Shown piece after piece: positions 1 to 4,308 of a stretch of 6,335 bases of DNA (the stretch's first letter is position 1; every line of letters begins with the position of its first letter). Source of the DNA: JBOHHM01 sp050725495 (GTDB lineage Bacteria; Pseudomonadota; Gammaproteobacteria; Burkholderiales; Burkholderiaceae_C); assembly GCA_050725495.1 (NCBI GenBank), contig JBOHHM010000008.1:1-6335 (forward strand), read 5' to 3'. A program made the position numbers and the translations under genes. The notes beneath the pieces are model-generated. The model saw only the letters and a list, made by a program, of their open reading frames with translations. It had not been told where the DNA came from and ran no database searches.

Positions 1-896
1 ATCATGCGGTAGCCGAAGATGCTCTTGCGCGCGTGCACGCTGATCAGGTCGGAGACGATGCCGAAGGCCGGCAGCGCCACGATGTAGACCTCGGGGTGGC
101 CGAAGAACCAGAACAGGTGCTGGAACAGCAGCGGGCTGCCGCCCTTGTAGTTCGTCACCTGCCCCATCGACACCAGGGCCGGCATGAAGAAGCTGGTGCC
201 CAGCGTTTGGTCGAGCAGCATCATCACGCCGCTGACGAACAGCGCCGGGAAGGCCAGCAGCGCGAGGATGGTGGCGACGAAGATGCCCCACACCGTCAGC
301 GGCATGCGCAGCAGCGTCATGCCGTCGGTGCGTGCCTGCAGCACCGTCGTCACATAGTTGAGGCCGCCCATGGTGGTGGCGACGATGAAGATCACCAGCG
401 ACACCAGCATCAGGATGATGCCCCAGGTATTGCCCGGCGTGCCGGGCAAGATGGCCTGCGGCGGGTACAGCGTCCAGCCCGCGCCGGTGGGCCCGCCCGG
501 CACGAAAAAGCTCGCGATCAGCACCAGCACCGACAGCAGGTAGACCCAGTAGCTCAGCATATTGAGGTAGGGGAACACCATGTCGCGCGCGCCCACCATC
601 AGCGGAATCAGGTAGTTGCCGAAGCCGCCGAGGAACAGCGCGGTCAGCAGGTAGATCACCATGATCATTCCGTGCATGGTGACGAACTGGTAGTAACGCT
701 CGGCGTTGATGAATTCGAACTGGCCGGGAAAGCCCAGCTGCAGCCGCATCAGGTTGGACAGCATGACGCCCACCAGCCCCACCACGATGGCGGTGCAGGC
801 GTACTGGATGGCGATCACCTTGTGGTCCTGGCTCCAGACATACTGGGTCCAGAAGCTCTGCGGCTCGCGATGTGCGGCGTCGTCAGCGTAGGCCAT
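1..896 (-). CDS. ctaD: Cytochrome c oxidase subunit I, A1-type haem-copper oxidase (C-terminus beyond window)
   Basis: Catalytic subunit of an aa3/caa3 terminal oxidase: reduces O2 to water at the haem a3-CuB site and pumps protons across the inner membrane. The 298 visible codons are roughly the first 55% of a usual ~530-residue subunit. Visible hallmarks: low-spin haem ligand His75 (TMHGMIM); the D-channel set Asn94 (GGFGNY), Asp105 (ARDMVFP) and Asn112; and the CuB motif FGHPEVY at 265-271, with His267, the A1-class proton-channel Glu269 and Tyr271 that is normally cross-linked to the His. The CuB histidine pair and haem a3 ligand would lie off the left edge. Several transmembrane helices are evident. 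The start at 896 is chosen because GAGGA lies at 902-906, 5 bp upstream, and the homology begins there (MAYADD...). It follows coxB after 27 bp and is surely co-transcribed. The visible part is intact; family assignment is very sure. Confidence 0.97.
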   Translation of the reverse strand, partial: MAYADDAAHREPQSFWTQYVWSQDHKVIAIQYACTAIVVGLVGVMLSNLMRLQLGFPGQFEFINAERYYQFVTMHGMIMVIYLLTALFLGGFGNYLIPLMVGARDMVFPYLNMLSYWVYLLSVLVLIASFFVPGGPTGAGWTLYPPQAILPGTPGNTWGIILMLVSLVIFIVATTMGGLNYVTTVLQARTDGMTLLRMPLTVWGIFVATILALLAFPALFVSGVMMLLDQTLGTSFFMPALVSMGQVTNYKGGSPLLFQHLFWFFGHPEVYIVALPAFGIVSDLISVHARKSIFGYRM

Positions 897-927
897 GGCG
901 TTCCTCGTTGGACTGCTGGGTGTTCAT
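883..927 (-). other. 14-codon ORF overlapping the coxB stop and the ctaD start
   Basis: The coxB stop overlaps an ATG in the arrangement ATGA (924-927). That ATG opens a frame of 14 codons (MNTQQSNEERHGLR) which ends inside ctaD, 14 bp past its ATG. It could be a translational-coupling leader that carries ribosomes to the ctaD start, but most likely it is chance: there is no good Shine-Dalgarno directly before it and no recognisable peptide. Confidence 0.15.
902..906 (-). promoter_or_regulatory. Ribosome binding site of ctaD
   Basis: GAGGA on the minus strand, 5 bp before the ATG at 896. It supports that start over the earlier ATG at 927, which is in another frame and ends after 14 codons. 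Confidence 0.7.
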
Positions 928-2084
928 CGCTGCGCTTTCTGGACAGGCGCGGCCTGGGCTGGGCTGCCCAGGGACTGGATATAGGCGACCAGCGCGGCCA
1001 GTTCGTCGTCGCTCAGGTCGGCCGCAGGCGGCATGATCGGCGCAAAGCCCTTCACCACCTGGGCCTGCGGCTCGCGGATGGAGCGCCTCAGGTAGGCCTC
1101 GTCGGCCAGCGCGCTGGCGCCATCGGCGAAGGTTTGCGTCTTGCCGTACAGCCCTTTCCAGGTCGGGCCCACGCCAGGGCTGCCGTCCACCGTGTGGCAG
1201 GCCACACAGCCTCTGGACTGGGCCAGAACCTTGCCCTGCGCCTGCACATCGACCATGCCGCCCGGCACGGCGACGGCCGCAGCGCCACGCGGGGCCGCCA
1301 TCGACATGGCGAAAGTCGGCTGCACCTTCAGCCAGGCCTGGAAAGCGGCCAGGTCTTCGACCACCACGTGGGCGCGCATATTGGGGTGGCCCACGCCGCA
1401 CAGCTGTGCGCACATCGCCTCAAAACGGCCGGCGACGGTCGGCGTGAACCAGAAGGTGCTGACCTGGCCCGGCACGATGTTCATGCGGGCGCGAAACGGC
1501 GGCACGTAGAAGTCGTGCAGCACGTCGTGCGAACGCAGCAGCACCTTGACCGGCTTGCCCAGTGGCAGGTGCACCTCGTTGCCGGTGACGAGGATGTTGT
1601 CCTGCCCGGCCGGATCAGCAGGATCGAGTCCGAACGGGTTGGCAGCGCTGACAAAGCGGGCATCGCTGCCACCGAGCTTGCCGCTGGCACCTGGAAAGCG
1701 GTAGCGCCACTGCCACTGCTGGCCCAGCACCTCCAGCACCAGGGCATCGCGCGGCGCCCTGACATAGTCCGCGTAGACCACCAGGCCGGGCGCCAGCAGC
1801 GCCATGATGCCCAGCGCCGTGACGCCGATCAGCCAGTACTCGAGCTTGCGGTTGTCAGGCTCGTAGGCAGCGCGGTGGCCGTCGCGGTGGCGATAGCGCA
1901 GCAGCGTGTAGACGACGAACAGGTTGATGATGACGAAGAAGACGCCGGTGATCACCAGGGTGATGGTCAGCGTGTTGTCCATCTCGCGCCAGTTCGAGGC
2001 CAGCGGCGTGGTCCACCACGGGCTGACAAAGTGAAACAGCAAGGATGCGGCGACGATGACAATGATCGCGACAGCCATGTTCAT
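924..2084 (-). CDS. coxB: Cytochrome c oxidase subunit II with fused C-terminal cytochrome c domain (caa3-type)
   Basis: Electron-entry subunit of the oxidase, 386 aa from the chosen start. Order of parts: a hydrophobic N-terminal stretch (about 3-22), two transmembrane helices (about 39-63 and 82-105), a periplasmic cupredoxin domain with the aromatic GQQWQWRY patch (about 121-128), and CuA ligands His186, Cys225, Cys229, His233 and Met236 (CAQLCGVGHPNM). A C-terminal cytochrome c domain follows, with CVACH (Cys293, Cys296, His297) and a likely axial Met351 in FAPIMPP. The fused haem c defines caa3-type oxidases and makes the protein longer than a plain subunit II. Gln227 stands where most subunit II proteins have Glu between the CuA cysteines. 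The frame is open to an ATG at 2168, but that start would overlap the preceding gene and lacks a Shine-Dalgarno; the ATG at 2084 has AGAGG 6 bp upstream and leads straight into the hydrophobic segment. No lipobox cysteine is seen. Expected partner: the subunit I gene downstream. Confidence 0.96.
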   Translation of the reverse strand: MNMAVAIIVIVAASLLFHFVSPWWTTPLASNWREMDNTLTITLVITGVFFVIINLFVVYTLLRYRHRDGHRAAYEPDNRKLEYWLIGVTALGIMALLAPGLVVYADYVRAPRDALVLEVLGQQWQWRYRFPGASGKLGGSDARFVSAANPFGLDPADPAGQDNILVTGNEVHLPLGKPVKVLLRSHDVLHDFYVPPFRARMNIVPGQVSTFWFTPTVAGRFEAMCAQLCGVGHPNMRAHVVVEDLAAFQAWLKVQPTFAMSMAAPRGAAAVAVPGGMVDVQAQGKVLAQSRGCVACHTVDGSPGVGPTWKGLYGKTQTFADGASALADEAYLRRSIREPQAQVVKGFAPIMPPAADLSDDELAALVAYIQSLGSPAQAAPVQKAQR

Positions 2085-2090
2085 GTGCAG

Positions 2091-2095
2091 CCTCT
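2091..2095 (-). promoter_or_regulatory. Ribosome binding site deciding the coxB start
   Basis: AGAGG on the minus strand with a 6-bp spacer to the ATG at 2084. It lies just downstream (5 bp) of a strong stem-loop (2100-2142), so translation of coxB could be sensitive to that structure. Confidence 0.65.
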
Positions 2096-2099
2096 GGGT

Positions 2100-2142
2100 C
2101 CGGCGTTGAAGATGGGCCCGCGGGTCTTCAGGGGAACGCCGG
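2100..2142 (-). other. Strong intercistronic stem-loop between the DUF1269 gene and coxB
   Basis: Outer arms CCGGCGTT (2135-2142) and AACGCCGG (2100-2107) are perfect complements. They continue without gap on the 2108 side into inner arms GAAGA (2125-2129) and TCTTC (2108-2112), leaving a 5-nt bulge (2130-2134) and a 12-nt GC-rich loop (2113-2124). The 13 paired positions span the end of the upstream gene, including its stop codon at 2128-2130. No T-run follows, so it is not an ordinary intrinsic terminator. It more likely acts in mRNA stability, processing or differential expression of operon members. The structure is read directly from the sequence; the role is inferred. Confidence 0.6.
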
Positions 2143-2643
2143 AACGTCGCTGTCGGCGCGCTCGACACCGACCTGCCCAGGCGAGGACTGCAACAGCGCC
2201 TCGATCTCCCCGACCCGCGAACGCGGCACGTCGACCATCAGCAGAATCTGCCCCTGCTCGATGACGGCCTCGAAGCGCTGCAGTCGGGTGCTCGGTATGG
2301 AAATGCCGATCATGCTGGACGACCAGGCGCCGAACATCCCTCCGAGAATGGCCAGCGCAGCGAGCACCTCCCACTGCGGTACATCAGCCGCGATGGGGTA
2401 GAACACCGCCGCCAGCAGGCCCGCGACCATGCCGGTGACCGCGCCGAGCACCAGGCCCGTTTGAGCCGCGTGAACCACATCCGAGGTTTGCCATATGTTG
2501 GCCGCATGCAGCCCGCTGATGTCCATGCCTTCCTGCCCCACGAAGTGAATGTGCCTCGCTTCAATGCGCGCCAGCAGCAAGTCCCTCATCGTCCCCCTGG
2601 CGCTCGCCAGATCGGGCATCAGCCGGTAGATTCGTCTTCTCAT
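2128..2643 (-). CDS. DUF1269-like two-helix membrane protein, first gene of the cox operon
   Basis: 171-residue protein without known biochemical function. The N-terminal ~55 residues (MRRRIYRLMPDLASAR...) look like a small soluble alpha/beta unit of the kind found in DUF1269-type proteins. A glycine-rich hydrophobic pair follows at about 62-83 and 92-116, with GxxxG-like spacings (GAVTGMVAG, LGGMFGAW). The C-terminal portion (about 119-165) is again soluble, with an ILLMVDVP strand and a predicted helix (RVGEIEALL). The frame stays open upstream to 2817, but the ATG at 2643 has GGAGG 5 bp upstream and starts the recognisable homology. It ends 43 bp before coxB and reads the same way, so it is probably co-transcribed with the oxidase genes. 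The family call comes from recalled resemblance and is moderately sure. A role in oxidase biogenesis or envelope stress is guesswork from context only. Confidence 0.85.
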   Translation of the reverse strand: MRRRIYRLMPDLASARGTMRDLLLARIEARHIHFVGQEGMDISGLHAANIWQTSDVVHAAQTGLVLGAVTGMVAGLLAAVFYPIAADVPQWEVLAALAILGGMFGAWSSSMIGISIPSTRLQRFEAVIEQGQILLMVDVPRSRVGEIEALLQSSPGQVGVERADSDVPAFP

Positions 2644-2647
2644 GGCA

Positions 2648-2653
2648 CCCTCC
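2648..2653 (-). promoter_or_regulatory. Ribosome binding site deciding the DUF1269 gene start
   Basis: GGAGGG on the minus strand, 4-5 bp before the ATG at 2643. It is the best Shine-Dalgarno in the window and argues against the longer open frame starting at 2817. Confidence 0.75.
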
Positions 2654-2706
2654 AGTTCTTCACCTTGTGCGTTAGCCGGGAAACCACTCTTGACTTCGAT
2701 GCTCAA

Positions 2707-2735
2707 CTTATACGCCAACGCCAAGCCCGGTGCAA
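2707..2735 (-). promoter_or_regulatory. Candidate sigma70-type promoter of the DUF1269-coxB-ctaD operon
   Basis: On the minus strand, TTGCAC (2730-2735) is separated by exactly 17 bp from TATAAG (2707-2712). The -10 matches five of six consensus positions; the -35 matches only the TTG. Transcription would begin near 2700, giving a leader of about 57 nt before the ATG at 2643. The weak -35 suggests an activator might be needed, and direct repeats overlap and flank it (2723-2751). Confidence 0.45.
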
Positions 2736-2751
2736 GCTGCCGAAGCCCGGT
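2723..2751. repeat. Pair of 9-bp direct repeats over the cox promoter
   Basis: AAGCCCGGT occurs at 2723-2731 and again at 2743-2751, exactly 20 bp apart start to start, close to two helical turns. A shorter shared core, GCCGAAGC, is found at 2739-2746, 2766-2773 and 2798-2805. The first copy covers part of the promoter spacer and touches the -35; the others lie upstream of it. That arrangement fits binding sites of a regulator, but the region is very GC-rich and chance repeats are possible. Confidence 0.4.
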
Positions 2752-2840
2752 CCCGCGAGGCAGGGGCCGAAGCCGGGGGCGGTGGGCGTGCCGGGGCGCC
2801 GAAGCTGGCCACTCCATGAACCAACGAGGCCTTCAGCCCC

Positions 2841-2857
2841 CATGCGGCGGCCGCATG
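2841..2857. repeat. Perfect 8-bp inverted repeat (palindrome)
   Basis: CATGCGGC and GCCGCATG flank a single central G. It lies in the intergenic region between the divergent cox operon and yigZ, one base before a second hairpin. It could be a dyad operator for a dimeric regulator or part of the yigZ leader. Its symmetry is seen directly; its function is unknown. Confidence 0.55.
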
Positions 2858-2858
2858 G

Positions 2859-2883
2859 TGCTATCGTTTTGGTAGCATTTTTT
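2859..2883 (+). terminator. Hairpin followed by T6, shaped like an intrinsic terminator, upstream of yigZ
   Basis: TGCTATC (2859-2865) pairs with GGTAGCA (2871-2877) through seven positions including one G-U, around a 5-nt GTTTT loop, and is followed directly by six T (2878-2883). On the plus strand this has the form of a Rho-independent terminator, yet no plus-strand gene precedes it; yigZ begins 43 bp later. It could stop stray or antisense transcription from the cox region, act as a leader element, or simply be one of the short A/T-looped palindromes that I recall as common between genes in Comamonadaceae. Confidence 0.45.
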
Positions 2884-2926
2884 CGCCGCATCAAACGCCG
2901 CGCACAGTCCGGTAAGCTCCGCTCCC

Positions 2927-3517
2927 ATGCCCCTGACCCTGCTTGCCCCCGCGCACAGCGAGCTGCTGATCAAGAAAAGCCGCTTCATCGGCTGCGTGCG
3001 CCCCGTCGGCGACCGTGCTGCCGCGCAGGCGCAGGTCACCGCGCTGCGAGCGCAGCATCCCGGCGCCGCGCATGTGTGCTGGGCGCTGCTGGCCGGCGGC
3101 CAGTCGGCCGCGGTCGATGATGGCGAGCCCAGCGGCACGGCCGGACGGCCCATGCTCGACGTGCTGCGGCACCAGGAGCTCGAAGGCGTGCTGGCCACGG
3201 TGGTGCGCTATTTCGGCGGCGTCAAGCTGGGCGCGGGCGGGCTGGTGCGCGCCTACACCGACACCGTCGCGCAGGCGCTGCTGGGCGCAGCCAAGGTACC
3301 GCTGCAGCGCCTGGTCATCCTGCGCTGCACCGTGCCCTACGCGCTCGAAGGCCTGCTGCGCCGCGAGATCGACGCCGCCGGCGCCACCCTGCTGGACGTG
3401 AGCCACGCAACGCTGGTGGAATTGCAGTTCAGCCTGCCCGAACCCGAGGTCGAGAGCTTTGTGGCGCGACTCAACGATGCGGGCCAGGGACGGGTCGGCT
3501 GGATGGCGGTCGCTTGA
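2927..3517 (+). CDS. yigZ: YigZ/IMPACT family (UPF0029) protein
   Basis: 196 residues, the usual length of bacterial YigZ. The N-terminal UPF0029/IMPACT domain carries the family signatures: KKSRFIG near 16-22, DDGEPSGTAGRP at 64-75, and the highly conserved VVRYFGGVKLGAGGLVRAY at 92-110. The C-terminal part (about 127-195) matches the small ferredoxin-like DUF1949 domain. Eukaryotic IMPACT regulates the kinase Gcn2; in bacteria the exact role is unsettled, with nucleic-acid or ribosome-linked functions proposed. The protein should be cytosolic. The start at 2927 is the first ATG before the homology; the Shine-Dalgarno is poor (GGTAAG at 2911-2916 at best). It is divergent from the cox operon and convergent with the GST gene, whose stop codon is only 8 bp away, so it is probably a single-gene unit. 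Confidence 0.94.
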   Translation: MPLTLLAPAHSELLIKKSRFIGCVRPVGDRAAAQAQVTALRAQHPGAAHVCWALLAGGQSAAVDDGEPSGTAGRPMLDVLRHQELEGVLATVVRYFGGVKLGAGGLVRAYTDTVAQALLGAAKVPLQRLVILRCTVPYALEGLLRREIDAAGATLLDVSHATLVELQFSLPEPEVESFVARLNDAGQGRVGWMAVA

Positions 3518-3525
3518 CGATCGCC
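3505..3525. terminator. Hairpin at the convergent ends of yigZ and the GST gene
   Basis: GGCGGTCG (3505-3512) pairs with CGATCGCC (3518-3525) over eight positions including one G-U, with loop CTTGA that contains the yigZ stop codon. The right arm exactly fills the 8-bp gap before the GST stop codon (3526-3528). Being palindromic it forms on either transcript, so it may serve both genes. No T-run follows on either strand, so intrinsic termination is uncertain; it may instead protect 3' ends. Confidence 0.35.
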
Positions 3526-4260
3526 TCAGCCGTCGAGTTCCGGATAGCGCCGGAAGATGTCCTCTTCACTGAACGCCAGGCGCCGCTCGCTGCACAGGTA
3601 GGCCGCCACGCGCTGGTGCTGCGCCACGCTGGCGTGCAGCGCCGCCAGCAGCGGCGCCTTCCTGAGGTTGCGCTGTGCCGCCTTGGGAAAGGCATAGAGC
3701 AGACCCTCGACCAGTTGGAACAGCGACAGGTCGGCGTAGCTCAGCCGCCCGCCCACCAGGTGCGGGCCGCGGCCTGCGCGCGGGTTGCGCGCCAGCACCG
3801 CCTCGAACCAGGCAAGGAACTTGGGCATGCGCGCCTTGCGGAAATCCTCGGCCCGGCGCTTGGCTTCCTCCTTCTGGTCCTCGTAGTACAGCCCGCCCGC
3901 AATCGGGTGATGCGTGTCGTGCGCCTCGGTCACCGCATCGGCAATGGTCAGCTGCAGCTGGTGCGTCCAGAGGCGATCCGCCTCGCTCTTGGCCACCAGG
4001 CCCAGCCGCGGCCCGAGGTACAGCAGGATGGCCGCGGTCTGCCCGATCACCAGCTTGCCGTGCTTCAGAAACGGCGGCGCAAACGGCGGGCGCGGCACCC
4101 AACCGTGCTCCAGGTAGTGCGACATCGCGGCCATGCCCTGCCCGCCCTCCTCATCGCCGCGGGCGATGTCGACATAGGGCGCGCCGGCAGCTTCGAACGC
4201 CAGGCGGACAAATTCGCCGCGGCCCTGGATGCCGGGCCAGTAGTGGAGTTCGTAGGGCAT
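3526..4260 (-). CDS. Glutathione S-transferase family protein (tyrosine type)
   Basis: 244 residues, cytosolic. The N-terminal thioredoxin-like half opens with YELHYWPGIQGRGEFVRLAF, closely patterned on the YFPVRGR start of alpha/mu/pi/sigma GSTs, which makes Tyr7 the likely glutathione-activating residue. Pro62-Pro63 sits near where the cis-proline is expected, and GQTAAILLYLG (73-83) is the glutathione-binding QS/TxAI turn. The all-helical C-terminal half contains the SYADLSL box (174-180), matching the conserved N-capping motif with Asp177. Likely activity is conjugation or reduction using glutathione; the substrate cannot be told. The frame also allows an ATG at 4266, but AGGA at 4267-4270 abuts that codon and is properly spaced (6 bp) from the ATG at 4260, so 4260 is preferred. 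It diverges from gspA across 48 bp and converges on yigZ; no operon partner is visible. Confidence 0.92.
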   Translation of the reverse strand: MPYELHYWPGIQGRGEFVRLAFEAAGAPYVDIARGDEEGGQGMAAMSHYLEHGWVPRPPFAPPFLKHGKLVIGQTAAILLYLGPRLGLVAKSEADRLWTHQLQLTIADAVTEAHDTHHPIAGGLYYEDQKEEAKRRAEDFRKARMPKFLAWFEAVLARNPRAGRGPHLVGGRLSYADLSLFQLVEGLLYAFPKAAQRNLRKAPLLAALHASVAQHQRVAAYLCSERRLAFSEEDIFRRYPELDG

Positions 4261-4308
4261 GGCCATTCCTGATGCAGAGATGAAAGCGTCCAGAGTATCC
4301 TCAACGCC
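4261..4308. promoter_or_regulatory. Short divergent promoter region between the GST gene and gspA
   Basis: Only 48 bp separate the two divergent starts. TATCCT (4296-4301) could serve as a weak -10 for gspA; on the other strand the overlapping GATACT (4294-4299) could serve the GST gene. Neither has a convincing -35. AGGA at 4267-4270 is the GST ribosome binding site. No clear Shine-Dalgarno precedes the gspA ATG at 4309. Confidence 0.3.

Noticed and set aside
2085..2168. Longer coxB start at 2168
   Set aside because: It would overlap the upstream gene by 41 bp, add a charged, non-conserved 28-residue tail, and has no ribosome site, unlike 2084.
33..2264. A 743-codon plus-strand open frame
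   Set aside because: It lies antisense to ctaD, coxB and the DUF1269 gene, is dominated by His, Gln, Arg and Asp, and has no recognisable domain. It is a GC-codon shadow.
2644..2817. Longer start for the DUF1269 gene at 2817
   Set aside because: The added residues translate the promoter and repeat region, and the GGAGG site at 2649-2653 clearly serves the ATG at 2643.
2703..2894. Minus-strand 63-codon frame in the intergenic region
   Set aside because: Arg/Gly/Pro-rich, no ribosome site, and it crosses the palindrome and promoter; nothing supports translation.
3514..4283. Plus-strand frames of 202-252 codons over the GST gene
   Set aside because: They are antisense to a well-supported GST and show no domain, with Arg/Ala/Gln-rich shadow composition.
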